Assembly (NCBI RefSeq): GCF_038002965.1
Contig: NZ_JBBOOE010000001.1
Location: 2,771,001-2,835,000, forward strand
Source: Robertmurraya sp. FSL R5-0851
GTDB taxonomy: Bacteria > Bacillota > Bacilli > Bacillales > Cytobacillaceae
Length of the DNA stretch: 64,000 bases
Direction of reading: 5' to 3'
Under the pieces are notes generated by a model. It worked only from the letters and a program-made list of their open reading frames with translations. It searched no databases and was not told the origin of the DNA. Shown here piece by piece: positions 26,037 to 34,621 of this stretch (positions are counted from its first letter, which is position 1; every line of letters starts with the position of its first letter). The translations under genes were made by a program, and so were the position numbers.

Positions 26037-26910
26037 ATCCGACACCCTCCATTTCATAAATAAAGATTTCTTCTAATGTTAATGGGAGAATATCGAGAAT
26101 TACAGGTTGATATTCCATGACTTTACCTACTATTTCCTCTTCTTTTCCTTTAACAATACAGATAAGGACACTCCCTCTTTTTTCTTGATGCAAAAGATTG
26201 AAATCGGTAAATAGATTTTCCGGAACATTTTCCTTGAATGCTACTTGAATTTTATGTGTGTCAGACTTTAGGTCATCAAGTTCCTTCTCAATCAATAGTT
26301 CTCCTTTATGCAAAATGCCTATATAATCACAAATATCTTCAACCTCACGCAAATTATGGGACGAGATAAGAACCGTCATTTCTCTTGAGGCTACATCTTC
26401 AATAATTAAGCTTTTAATATTTTTCCGAACAACTGGATCCAGTCCATCCATAGGCTCGTCTAATAGAAGGATTTCAGGCATAGTTGACAAGGCTAGAATA
26501 AACGCTGCCTGTCTTTGGACACCTTTTGAGAATTTATGAAGTTTTCTTTTTTCATCGATCTTAAACGCATCCACAAGTAATACATATCTTTCTTGATTCC
26601 AGTTATCGTAGATGTTCTTATAAAATTTCCCCATATCAGCTAATGTGTATTGTGAAAAGAAGAATGGTTGGTCAGGAATAAAGAAAACACGCTGTTTTAT
26701 GTAACTATTTTCAAATACTTTGCTTTCATCAACTAATACAGAACCGTTATCAGGCACATAAATTCCAGCTAAGAGCTTTAATAGAGTAGTTTTCCCCGCA
26801 CCATTTGTTCCAAGCAACCCATATATGGAACCCTTTTGAATGTGGAGGTTTATATTTTCAACCGCATCAGTTCCCTCAAATGACTTACTTACCTTACTAA
26901 ATTGAATCAC
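26011..26910 (-). CDS. ABC transporter ATPase (YtrB-like)
   Basis: 299 residues: Walker A GTNGAGKTT, Q-loop region, a signature position reading KFSKGVQRQAAFILAL (degenerate LSGGQ), Walker B ILLLDEPMDGLDP and H-loop SSHNLREVED. The GTG start follows GGGAGGGA and overlaps the upstream GntR gene by 14 bases, which implies coupled translation. Energises the neighbouring large permease. Confidence 0.92.
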   Translation of the reverse strand: MIQFSKVSKSFEGTDAVENINLHIQKGSIYGLLGTNGAGKTTLLKLLAGIYVPDNGSVLVDESKVFENSYIKQRVFFIPDQPFFFSQYTLADMGKFYKNIYDNWNQERYVLLVDAFKIDEKRKLHKFSKGVQRQAAFILALSTMPEILLLDEPMDGLDPVVRKNIKSLIIEDVASREMTVLISSHNLREVEDICDYIGILHKGELLIEKELDDLKSDTHKIQVAFKENVPENLFTDFNLLHQEKRGSVLICIVKGKEEEIVGKVMEYQPVILDILPLTLEEIFIYEMEGVGYAIKNIFT

Positions 26911-27292
26911 TCTTACTCCCTCCCCCTATTGTAGATTCCACTTCCTTTATGATTTCGACTAGTTGATCACTAGTGATTCCAAGATACATAGCTTCTGACA
27001 AAAGTTTTATTAGATCAGATTTAATTGTCTTCATTTTTTCACTGTTTTGCTTTGGAGTATCTGGACTCACAAAGCTCCCCTTTCCTTTGATTGAATAAAT
27101 ATACCCTTGAATCTCAAGCTCTCTATAGGCTTTCTGGATCGTATTCGGGTTAATCGTCAGTTGCTGCGCCATTACACGAACAGATGGTAGCTGTTCATCT
27201 GCTTTCATGACTTCACTAATGATAAGCTCTTTTAACTTGTCAACCAGCTGCTCATATATTGGCTTTCGACTTCTTATATCTAGCTCAAACAT
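26897..27292 (-). CDS. GntR-family regulator (YtrA-like)
   Basis: 131 residues: an N-terminal winged helix (PIYEQLVDKLKELIISEVMKADEQLPSVRVMAQQLTINPNTIQKAYRELEIQGYIYSIKGKGSFV) and a short C-terminal tail without an effector domain, the YtrA subfamily form. It is first in the four-gene cluster and probably represses it. ATG at 27292 lies six bases after GGAGG. A palindromic operator was not located with certainty in the 27293-27400 leader. Confidence 0.92.
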   Translation of the reverse strand: MFELDIRSRKPIYEQLVDKLKELIISEVMKADEQLPSVRVMAQQLTINPNTIQKAYRELEIQGYIYSIKGKGSFVSPDTPKQNSEKMKTIKSDLIKLLSEAMYLGITSDQLVEIIKEVESTIGGGSKSDSI

Positions 27293-27400
27293 GGTCATCC
27301 TCCAATCTGTACCTAGTGTACTATTAATCGTAATACAGATGGTACAGTTGAATTATATTTTATATATCCAAAAAATAGAAGAGTTTTTTAAAAAAAAATA

Positions 27401-27439
27401 AAAAAACACCGTCATTCTGTTAAAATGACCGTGTTTTTT
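27401..27439 (-). terminator. Terminator of the zinc-binding dehydrogenase gene
   Basis: AACACCGTCATT and AATGACCGTGTT around CTGTTAA, one mismatch; long T-run on the minus strand. Confidence 0.8.
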
Positions 27440-27453
27440 ATGCCATATAGTTA

Positions 27454-28437
27454 TCACTCGCTGGATATTTTCAGCACAACTTTTCCAAAATTAAATCCTT
27501 TCTCTATTCGATCTTGGGCTTGTTGCACCTCTTCTAAAGAATAAACCGAATCTATAGCCGGGCGTAATTGATGCTCTTCATACAGTTTCAGCATGTTTGC
27601 AAAATCTTTTGGAGAACCCATGGTGGAACCAAGTATATCCAAGTGCTTAAAAAATATTTTTGGCATGACGATTTGTGGAATTGGGCCAGCCGTAGCTCCG
27701 AAACTAACAATTCTCCCCCCGTTACTAGCTAAATTAATTAATTTCGAAAAACTAGAGCCTCCCACACTATCAACAATGAGATCTGCCGACCCTTTCATTT
27801 GTTCCTTTAATAGTTGCTCCCATCCTTCTTCCTTATAATTTACACCACCCGAAGCTCCCATGCTTATCGCTTTTTTAATCTTCTCGTCGCTACTAGACGT
27901 AACAAATACCTTTGCTTTTACAGCCGTAGCCATTTGTAGAAGAAAGGTTGCAACTCCACCACCAATCCCAGGAATTAATACCGTTTCCCCTTTTTGTAGT
28001 CTTCCTCTTGTAAATAACGCACGGTAGGCTGTTAATCCTCCTAATGGAAGCGCTGCAGCTTCCTCCCAGCTAAGATAAGTGGGCTTTTGAAATATATTTT
28101 CTTTAGGCACTTTTATGTAATCAGCAAAGGTACCATCTGAAGGAACACCGATAATATGAAATCCCTTCGAATAAAAGTTTTCATTTTTACCCCAATTTAT
28201 TGCAGGATTGATAATAACTTCAGACCCATCTTCTAACACGCCAGCCCCATCTGCTCCTGGTATTGCCGGTATCTTAATACATGGATATTGCCCCATTCGA
28301 ACATAAATATCACGACGGTTCAATGCTGAAGCCTTTAACTTTACGAGCACTTCATGAGTATTCGGTATGGGCTTCACCACTTTTTCTAGTCGAAATTGCT
28401 CTGGTCCTCCTAGTTCACGTAATACGATTGCTCTCAT
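27454..28437 (-). CDS. Zinc-type alcohol dehydrogenase-like/quinone oxidoreductase family enzyme
   Basis: 327-residue MDR-family oxidoreductase similar to B. subtilis YogA. N-terminal GroES-like domain (IPAIPGADGAGVLEDG), then a Rossmann domain whose dinucleotide motif reads LIPGIGGGVATFLLQ (residues about 150-164). The catalytic-zinc Cys and the structural zinc cysteines are absent, so it is probably a zinc-free NADPH enzyme. ATG follows GGGAGGGTAA. The substrate is unknown. Confidence 0.88.
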   Translation of the reverse strand: MRAIVLRELGGPEQFRLEKVVKPIPNTHEVLVKLKASALNRRDIYVRMGQYPCIKIPAIPGADGAGVLEDGSEVIINPAINWGKNENFYSKGFHIIGVPSDGTFADYIKVPKENIFQKPTYLSWEEAAALPLGGLTAYRALFTRGRLQKGETVLIPGIGGGVATFLLQMATAVKAKVFVTSSSDEKIKKAISMGASGGVNYKEEGWEQLLKEQMKGSADLIVDSVGGSSFSKLINLASNGGRIVSFGATAGPIPQIVMPKIFFKHLDILGSTMGSPKDFANMLKLYEEHQLRPAIDSVYSLEEVQQAQDRIEKGFNFGKVVLKISSE

Positions 28438-28691
28438 CCCTTACCCTCCCTGTTTTCTCTGACTCTCCCTTTAGTTTAGCGATTGACACTTACAGTTTCT
28501 ACCTTCTTCATTCGAGTTTTTTTATTAATTTCGACTCTCGAATCGCAAATAACCAAACTTTCCCTCAGCTTTTGGGGAAAGAACACTAGTTTTGATAGCT
28601 TTTGTCTTATGGCAGGAATCTAACTAGTTTCATAGAGAATAATTGTTAATATTAGCACACCACTAAATTATTATAAGAAAGGAACGTCACT

Positions 28692-29618
28692 ATGATAAAT
28701 CAAGAAATTACAAGAGCATATTCTATTCAAGAGGTTTCAAAACTACTTGGAATTCCTTCTGGAACGATTAGACAGTGGGAAAAAGATTTAAGTGGACTAT
28801 TAGTCATTCCGCGTACAAAGCAAGGTGCGCGTTATTATACAAGTGTTGAAATTAAACTATTAGAAAAAATTTCTGCTATGAGAGCTCAAAATGTGGGCAA
28901 GGGAATGATTCGAACCCTGCTAGAGAAGCACTTACAATCACCTTCAGAATCTGTCTCTGAATCATTCGAAATGGTGTTGGCTACAACAGACGTAGCCGAG
29001 ACGGAAAAAACAAACGAGTACTCATTACAATTAACTGATATTCAAGCTAGCCTGCAAACTTTAAAAGAAGGCATGATTCACGAAGTTAGACGGGAAATAT
29101 TAGAGCAACGTTCCATCCTTATGGATGAAATCAAACACGAGTTAGCAAATGCATCATTACAAACCGTCATTGATCTTTCAAAATCTATTCAAAGATCAAA
29201 TGATAAGCGAAAGGCTGACATGCAAGTTCTGACTGAAGCAATTCAATCAAATTCGAAATATACCTCTGAAACATTCGGAACCTTATCGGAAACGATTGCG
29301 AAACATTCGAAAGCAACTTCCGAAAACATTGAGCAAAAAATTGAGCATATGAATCAAACCGTTCAAGCAGAAAATGACCAACTTCTATCAGCAGTGTCTC
29401 AAACCGTAGCAGATGTCAAAAATGATGTTCGAACAGTTGCCTTTTCTTTGCATGAAGATCAACAGCAGCTGCGAGAATCGATTCACGAACTCCAAGAATT
29501 TACTAGTCACATTCATCAACGCGAAGAAGGGTTTCAAGATTTAGTTTCAGCTTTCCGTGAAGCCGCCGCAGCAAAAACTGAAAAAAAGCGCAATTGGTGG
29601 AAACTCTGGGGAAATTAA
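28692..29618 (+). CDS. MerR-type HTH coiled-coil protein (DUF3967, RacA-like layout)
   Basis: 308 residues. Residues 10-75 form a MerR winged helix (YSIQEVSKLLGIPSGTIRQWEKDL ... ARYYTSVEIKLLEKI); residues about 100-290 are long alpha helix with heptad pattern, and the C-terminus ends in a basic aromatic patch (KKRNWWKLWGN) usual in DUF3967 proteins. The layout is like RacA (DNA binding plus coiled coil), but the protein is much longer, so a role in chromosome or nucleoid organisation is only a guess. ATG follows AAGGAACG. Monocistronic. Confidence 0.8.
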   Translation: MINQEITRAYSIQEVSKLLGIPSGTIRQWEKDLSGLLVIPRTKQGARYYTSVEIKLLEKISAMRAQNVGKGMIRTLLEKHLQSPSESVSESFEMVLATTDVAETEKTNEYSLQLTDIQASLQTLKEGMIHEVRREILEQRSILMDEIKHELANASLQTVIDLSKSIQRSNDKRKADMQVLTEAIQSNSKYTSETFGTLSETIAKHSKATSENIEQKIEHMNQTVQAENDQLLSAVSQTVADVKNDVRTVAFSLHEDQQQLRESIHELQEFTSHIHQREEGFQDLVSAFREAAAAKTEKKRNWWKLWGN

Positions 29619-29630
29619 TATGCGATTGAG

Positions 29631-29668
29631 AGACAAAGTATGGGTGGATCCTGGCTTTGTCTTTTTTT
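29631..29668 (+). terminator. Terminator of the MerR-like gene
   Basis: AGACAAAG and CTTTGTCT around a GTATGGGTGGATCCTGG loop, then eight T. Confidence 0.8.
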
Positions 29669-29702
29669 TCGAAATGACAATATTCCATCTATTTATTTCA
29701 AA

Positions 29703-30131
29703 TCACTCGTACCCCCTACTTCTCTCGATCCTTTGAAACACCCAGAACTTACTACTCATAAAGTTAAATACCATCCCAATACCTGTGCATATGACCTTTG
29801 CTAATAAAACTGGAAGATGAAACAGGTTGATAAAGAAAAGAATCAACACTGACACTAAAATTAAGGTAGCTACATTTGCTACTACATACTTTAAGGACTC
29901 AGAGTACTCATTTCTTTTATTCTCCTTAAAGGTCCATGAACGATTCATTAAATAACTATTTAGCATTCCACATCCATATGAGATAGTTTGAGACAATAAA
30001 ATAGGACAACCATTTGTAAACAACAAACTAAACACACCAAAATCAACCATCGTATTAATTGCTCCGACAATTGAAAACTTGATAAATTCAATAAGTGTCT
30101 GATTCTTCATAAATCTCACTACTTTACCCAT
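29703..30131 (-). CDS. GtrA family membrane protein
   Basis: 142 residues, four membrane helices, family pattern FIKFSIVGAINTMVDFGVFSLLF and NFMSSKFWVF. GtrA proteins are thought to flip polyprenyl-linked sugars for cell-surface glycosylation. No glycosyltransferase gene lies next to it, so the partner is elsewhere or lost. The start ATG 30131 has a weak site; an in-frame ATG (MKNQTLIEF) at 30110 is also possible. Confidence 0.88.
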   Translation of the reverse strand: MGKVVRFMKNQTLIEFIKFSIVGAINTMVDFGVFSLLFTNGCPILLSQTISYGCGMLNSYLMNRSWTFKENKRNEYSESLKYVVANVATLILVSVLILFFINLFHLPVLLAKVICTGIGMVFNFMSSKFWVFQRIERSRGYE

Positions 30132-30257
30132 TTTTTATCCAGACATATTATGTTTCTAAACAATACAAATTATTTATACGAAGTAAAAAATTGTTAGAAA
30201 TAGGTTCATATCATATAATTATCTAGGTGGTTATTATCCAATTGAGGAGGAAAATGA

Positions 30258-30332
30258 ATGAGTAAATTAACTGGTTTCATCAGCGGCTGGCTATCGCATA
30301 GAAAGGCATTAATCGAGTCTTTGGGCATTTAA
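30258..30332 (+). pseudogene. 24-codon ORF: gene start fused to IS3 debris
   Basis: GAGGAGG (30244-30250) precedes ATG by seven bases, so translation should start well. The product MSKLTGFISGWLSHR is followed by ALIES, which belongs to the IS3 transposase, and stops at 30330. The first 15 codons are probably the start of a host gene removed by the insertion and later deletion. I cannot identify that gene. Confidence 0.45.
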
Positions 30333-30484
30333 AGGATGAGGTAGACTACCAGTCTTGTAAAACATTAGATGAACTGAAGGCGAAAATAAATCATTACATG
30401 GTTTACTATAACAATTATCGATATCAATGGAATTTAGAAAAGATGACCCCTATTCAATATAGGAATCATCTTTTAGCTTCATAA
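30300..30484 (+). pseudogene. IS3-family (IS150-like) OrfB transposase, C-terminal fragment
   Basis: The readable part is FGHLKDEVDYQSCKTLDELK, then NHYMVYYNNYRYQWNLEKM and TPIQYRNHLL, the usual C-terminus of IS150-type OrfB. Just before it, the codons for ALIES are in another frame: four bases are missing where SFFG is expected (TCTTTGGGC). The catalytic DDE residues except the last Glu region are absent. Confidence 0.9.
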
Positions 30485-30541
30485 CTCTTTTTTTCATGTG
30501 TCCTTGACATGGGTGCCAGATTAAAAAGACCTGTTTCTTTT

Positions 30542-31261
30542 TTACTCTCCTAAATCAACGTTATGATACACACGTTGTACATCTTCTAAATCTTCTAATG
30601 CATCAATTAATTTTTCAAATTGCGCTTGAGCTTCTGGGTCTAAGCTAATATCATTTTGTGCGAGCATCGTTAGCTCAGCAACTGTAAATTCTGTAATTCC
30701 AGCATCTTTAAAAGCAACCTGTACAGCGTGGAACTGATCGGGTTCCGCATAAACAATCACAGTATCCTCTTCTTCAATAATGTCACGAACATCAAGATCT
30801 GCTTCCATTAATAACTCAAGAACCTCGTCCGACGTTTTTCCCTCAATACCAAATACAGCAGTATTATCAAACATATAAGCAACAGATCCACTTACTCCCA
30901 TGTTACCACCGTTTTTGCCAAAAGCAGCGCGAACGGTAGAAGCTGTACGGTTCACGTTATTGGTAAGTGCATCAACAATGATCATTGATCCACTAGGTCC
31001 AAAGCCTTCGTAACGAAGCTCATCATAATTTTCTTCTGCTCCACCCTTAGCCTTATCAATCGCACGATCAATAATAACTCTTGGTACGTTATACGTTTTC
31101 GCTCGTTCTAACACGAATTTAAGTGCCTGGTTTGATTCTGGATCCGGCTCACCTTGTTTTGCTGCTACATAAATTTCTAACGCAAATTTGGAGTAGACCC
31201 TACTCGTATTTGCATCCTTAGATGCCTTCTTTTCCTTAATATTGTTCCACTTACGGCCCAT
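30542..31261 (-). CDS. YebC/PmpR family protein (YeeI-like)
   Basis: 239 residues, the full family length, starting [20 protein letters not shown]. Three-domain YebC fold with the Glu/Asp-rich signature [25 protein letters not shown]. Long annotated as a transcriptional regulator; some family members act on the ribosome at proline-rich stretches, so regulator is not a safe label. ATG at 31261 is chosen because the family starts there and AAAGAGAG lies eight bases upstream. Confidence 0.95.
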   Translation of the reverse strand: MGRKWNNIKEKKASKDANTSRVYSKFALEIYVAAKQGEPDPESNQALKFVLERAKTYNVPRVIIDRAIDKAKGGAEENYDELRYEGFGPSGSMIIVDALTNNVNRTASTVRAAFGKNGGNMGVSGSVAYMFDNTAVFGIEGKTSDEVLELLMEADLDVRDIIEEEDTVIVYAEPDQFHAVQVAFKDAGITEFTVAELTMLAQNDISLDPEAQAQFEKLIDALEDLEDVQRVYHNVDLGE

Positions 31262-31395
31262 TATGAACACTCTCTTTCAACTTTGTATCTATCTGCCTAC
31301 TAACTAGGCTTATACCTAATCACATCACATATTATACCGCAACAACTTCATTTACGAAAGAATAATAACGATTACATCATGACGGTGATAATAAC

Positions 31396-31452
31396 GGTGA
31401 CAGACACCCTTCGTGGACACTTTCCTTTTTTTGTCCATCTCAGGCGGACAGT
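31396..31452 (+). repeat. Interspersed repeat, copy A
   Basis: GGTGACAGACACCC, then CTTCGTGGACACTTTCC, T-run, GTCC, spacer and GGACAGT. It is about 85 percent identical by eye to copy B (38484-38540) and matches copy C at both ends. It lies upstream of yebC. Confidence 0.8.
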
Positions 31453-31461
31453 GGACAATTA

Positions 31462-31490
31462 GTAAAAAAAATAAGCTGCAGTAGCAGCTC
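31462..31490 (-). terminator. Terminator of the TIGR00266 gene
   Basis: AGCTGC-AGTA-GCAGCT (31474-31489); on the minus strand it is followed by TATTTTTTTT. Confidence 0.85.
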
Positions 31491-31509
31491 ATGTAAAAAA
31501 AGTCTCTTT

Positions 31510-32301
31510 TTAATCTCCATCCAACATTCTAAATACGCCACCCAATAGACTACCTTCGTCTTTTCCATTTCCACCTGCCTGTGGAGCAGCAGCAAATACT
31601 CGACTCGCTAAACGGCTGAAAGGTAGAGATTGAATCCAAACGGTCCCGGGTCCACGTAATGTGGCAAAAAACAACCCTTCTCCACCAAATAAAGCTGTTT
31701 TGACACCTTTAACCATTTCGATATTATAATCTACTTCCTTTGTCATCGCGACTAAACATCCTGTATCGACACGCAGAACTTCACCAGGTGCAAGCGTTTT
31801 TTGATAAATGGTCCCTCCAGCATGAACAAAGGCCATTCCGTCACCTTCAAGCTTCTGCATGATAAACCCTTCTCCACCGAAAAATCCTGCCCCAATTTTT
31901 CTCTGGAATTCAATTCCCACTGATACCCCTTTTGCAGCAGCCAGAAATGCATCTTTTTGACAAATAATTTTCCCCCCTAACTCACTTAGGTCCATGGGTA
32001 CTATTTTTCCTGGGTATGGAGAAGCAAAGGAAACATGCTTTTTCCCACTACCTTGGTTCGTGAATGTCGTCATAAACAAGCTTTCACCAGTAATCATTCT
32101 TTTTCCGGCTCCAAGCAATTTTCCCATCAGGCCCCCGCCCCCAGAAGAACCATCTCCAAAGATCGTCTCCATGTGAATTTGGTCCTCCATCATCATTAAA
32201 CTCCCTGCTTCTGCCACTACCGTTTCTCCTGGATCAAGCTCCACTTCTACAAACTGCATGTCATCTCCATAAATCTTAAAATCAATTTCATGATTATTCA
32301 T
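31510..32301 (-). CDS. TIGR00266/AIM24 family protein
   Basis: 263 residues with a beta-sandwich of repeated Gly-rich strands; family marks are VELDPGETVVAEAGSLMMM and GTIYQKTLAPGEVLRVDTG. Cytoplasmic, no signal peptide. Its function is not known; the family is named after a mitochondrial protein. ATG follows GGAGGATATG. Monocistronic. Confidence 0.9.
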   Translation of the reverse strand: MNNHEIDFKIYGDDMQFVEVELDPGETVVAEAGSLMMMEDQIHMETIFGDGSSGGGGLMGKLLGAGKRMITGESLFMTTFTNQGSGKKHVSFASPYPGKIVPMDLSELGGKIICQKDAFLAAAKGVSVGIEFQRKIGAGFFGGEGFIMQKLEGDGMAFVHAGGTIYQKTLAPGEVLRVDTGCLVAMTKEVDYNIEMVKGVKTALFGGEGLFFATLRGPGTVWIQSLPFSRLASRVFAAAPQAGGNGKDEGSLLGGVFRMLDGD

Positions 32302-32723
32302 TTACATATCCTCCGCATTAAACTGTTTATTATTTTCATTTTCATAAAAAATACTACTTTGTTTATACGAAAAAAAGCAGTAGAAGTTTCCTAACATAAA
32401 ATTATTTTTTTCGACTTTATTATGTATAAAACTTTAGCACCGATATAGCAAATGCTATCATTCTGTTAGCAACTTAATTCTCCCTTTAAGAAAAATAATA
32501 TTACACTAACTGACAGATTGCACGAATTACCTTTTATAATTTTCTGACAATAATTGTCTTCATAATACATTTTCCGACACAGATTTCGCATTAAATGTCA
32601 AGTCTTGCGCTTTCCCGAGAAATAATGTAAAGAGTGACAAAAATCTACACTAGGCTATTACCCGGTCAAATGTTTAAGTTATTCATAAATTATACCAACT
32701 AACTTAAAGGAGAGCTGCCTCAA
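32302..32723. other. Intergenic, 422 bases, divergent promoters
   Basis: AT-rich region between two divergent genes, no ORF with family likeness. Upstream of the coiled-coil gene, CATAAATTA (32684-32692) fits the sigma-K -10 form CATANNNTA, but the -35 is not convincing. No riboswitch or RNA was recognised. Confidence 0.4.
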
Positions 32724-33077
32724 ATGTATCACTACCCTACTTATTTTACAAATGGATATCTAGTCCCATCTACAACCACTCATGACTATTATCGACAACC
32801 ACCTCAACTTCAAGGAATAGAAAGAAAATTATCCACTTTAGAAAGAAAAAATGAAGCTCAGTCAAGAGAAATTGAACGACTTAATCGAGAATTAACACGT
32901 CAAATACAAGAATTTACAAGAGTAAATAAAGAAATTGGCAGAATAAATCAGGAAATTGTCCGACTAAACCAAAACGACGAAAAACATACTCGTCGACTAA
33001 GTCGATTGAACCAAAGACTAAGATCAGTTGAGAGACGTCTAAATATACCATTTTCCACTCAAGATGAGGAGTTTTAA
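32724..33077 (+). CDS. Coiled-coil protein, possible spore protein
   Basis: 117 residues. A Tyr/Pro/Thr-rich N-terminus (MYHYPTYFTNGYLVPSTTTH) is followed by one long coiled coil with regular Ile/Leu heptads (residues about 30-108) and an acidic end. No membrane segment. Tyr-rich heads with coiled coils occur in spore-coat proteins, and a weak sigma-K-like -10 lies upstream, but the role is not shown. ATG follows AAAGGAGAG. Confidence 0.7.
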   Translation: MYHYPTYFTNGYLVPSTTTHDYYRQPPQLQGIERKLSTLERKNEAQSREIERLNRELTRQIQEFTRVNKEIGRINQEIVRLNQNDEKHTRRLSRLNQRLRSVERRLNIPFSTQDEEF

Positions 33078-33086
33078 TAGAATGCT

Positions 33087-33122
33087 GGGAAGAATCTATT
33101 TGTTGATCTCTTCCCCTCTTCT
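33087..33122 (+). terminator. Terminator of the coiled-coil gene
   Basis: GGGAAGA (33087-33093) with TCTTCCC (33109-33115), followed by a T-rich run. Confidence 0.7.
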
Positions 33123-33285
33123 TATTATCATTTCACGTTATTATTTTATATTACGAAATAAATAGTTTGAATTTTAGAAATTTAAATTAGAAAGAAAGGA
33201 AATTCTATTCCAAGGATAACAAAATTAGGTTATATTAAGTAATATCAGGAATGATCACAAGTATTTATGAGATGGAGTTGGCCCA

Positions 33286-34593
33286 ATGTTTGAACGCTAC
33301 AAAGGTAGATTAATCTCAACTATTGCGTTTTTGATTGGAATGACTACATGGAATTTGGTTTTCTATGTAGCAAAGAATTATGACTACGATCCATGGCTTG
33401 ACCTTCCTTTCACATTTATATTCGCAATAACCGCTTGGTGCCTTGGGTCGTATTTTGACAAATCAAAAGTACTATTTAACAAGCTTTCAAACAGCGAAGA
33501 AAACTACAAAAAACTGTTAGAAACCAATACAAATTTATTTAACAATTTAAATCAAGTAGTCTACCAAACGGATCACTTGGGTTGTTTAACCGTGTTGAAT
33601 CCTGCCTGGGAGACTGTAACTGGCTATACACCCCTTGAGAGTATTGGTCGCTCCCTTTTATTTTATGTGTACCATGAAGACCAAGAATGGATGAATCAAA
33701 AAGCAATTGATACGATAAAGCATTCCACTCAGATTGTCCAAGAAGAAGTACGTTTACGTAAAAAGGATGGAGGCTTTGTTTGGATAGAAGTTAATTCTAA
33801 ATTTAACTTTACCGATAACGGAAAACTAATTTCTACGGTTGGAACATTAACGGATATTACCGAATGGAAGCTTTCAGAGTTAAAACTGCTTCAATTAAAC
33901 GAGGACTTAGCCATACACTCTGACAAGCTAAGTGTGGTAGCAAATATGTCTGCGGCTATCGCGCATGAAGTAAGAAATCCGCTTACCTCCATTTCTGGAT
34001 TTATTCAGTTACTGAAAGAACAACGACATCTTCAAAAAGAGTATATCGATGTGATATTTTCAGAGATTGAGAGGATTGAACTTGTATTAAGCGAGATGCT
34101 ACTTCTATCTAAGCCACAAGTAGTCAATCTTAAAAAGTTTGACATCATTAAAACTTTAGACTATGTAATTGCACTTATCAGCACAAAAGCAAATATGAAT
34201 AGTATTGAAATAATGCTGAAGAAAGATGAGAAGCCTATCTGGGTGTATGGGGAAGAAAACCAGATTAAACAAGTGTTTATAAATATCATTAAAAATGCGA
34301 TTGAAGCTATGCAAAATGGTGGAAAAGTGCATGTAAGTCTTGTAAATGACAACCAGTATGTATCGATTTATTTTTCTGATACTGAATGTGGTATCCCAAA
34401 AGAAACGCTTGAAAAGATCGGACAACCATTTTACACGACCAAGGAAAAAGGAACCGGTTTAGGTCTTACAACTTGCTTCAAAATAATTGAAAATCACAAA
34501 GGAAAAATACATATATCTAGCCAAGTTGGTATCGGAACAACTTTTGAAGTGATTCTCCCACTAACGGAGGCTGAAATTTCTGCTGTTATATAA
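33286..34593 (+). CDS. PAS-domain sensor histidine kinase, orphan
   Basis: 435 residues. Two N-terminal hydrophobic segments (about 10-30 and 40-60), a PAS domain (LNPAWETVTGYTPLESIGRSLL; about 80-190), HisKA with the phospho-His in AAIAHEVRNPLTS (about residue 227), and the ATPase with N box (IKNAIEA), G1 (FSDTECGIP, where DTGCGI is usual), F box and G2 (KGTGLGL). No response regulator is adjacent, as for the Kin kinases of the sporulation phosphorelay. The C-terminal half resembles the kinase at 45014, so they may be paralogues. Confidence 0.92.
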   Translation: MFERYKGRLISTIAFLIGMTTWNLVFYVAKNYDYDPWLDLPFTFIFAITAWCLGSYFDKSKVLFNKLSNSEENYKKLLETNTNLFNNLNQVVYQTDHLGCLTVLNPAWETVTGYTPLESIGRSLLFYVYHEDQEWMNQKAIDTIKHSTQIVQEEVRLRKKDGGFVWIEVNSKFNFTDNGKLISTVGTLTDITEWKLSELKLLQLNEDLAIHSDKLSVVANMSAAIAHEVRNPLTSISGFIQLLKEQRHLQKEYIDVIFSEIERIELVLSEMLLLSKPQVVNLKKFDIIKTLDYVIALISTKANMNSIEIMLKKDEKPIWVYGEENQIKQVFINIIKNAIEAMQNGGKVHVSLVNDNQYVSIYFSDTECGIPKETLEKIGQPFYTTKEKGTGLGLTTCFKIIENHKGKIHISSQVGIGTTFEVILPLTEAEISAVI

Positions 34594-34621
34594 AAAAGTA
34601 CCACAAAAGTGGTACTTTTTT
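34594..34621. terminator. Bidirectional terminator
   Basis: AAAAAGTACCAC-AAAA-GTGGTACTTTTT between the convergent kinase and permease genes. Confidence 0.9.

Larger units (their letters stand above)
30132..30541. other. Intergenic region holding IS3 debris
   Basis: From 30132 to about 30240 there is AT-rich sequence without features. From 30244 there is a strong ribosome site with a 24-codon ORF that runs into the transposase fragment, and the fragment continues to 30484. The stretch 30485-30541 is probably the former IS right end and the terminator region of yebC. Confidence 0.6.

Noticed and set aside
30258..30332. Short peptide as a leaderless bacteriocin
   Set aside because: The second half is transposase sequence in a shifted frame, so it is a fusion with IS debris.
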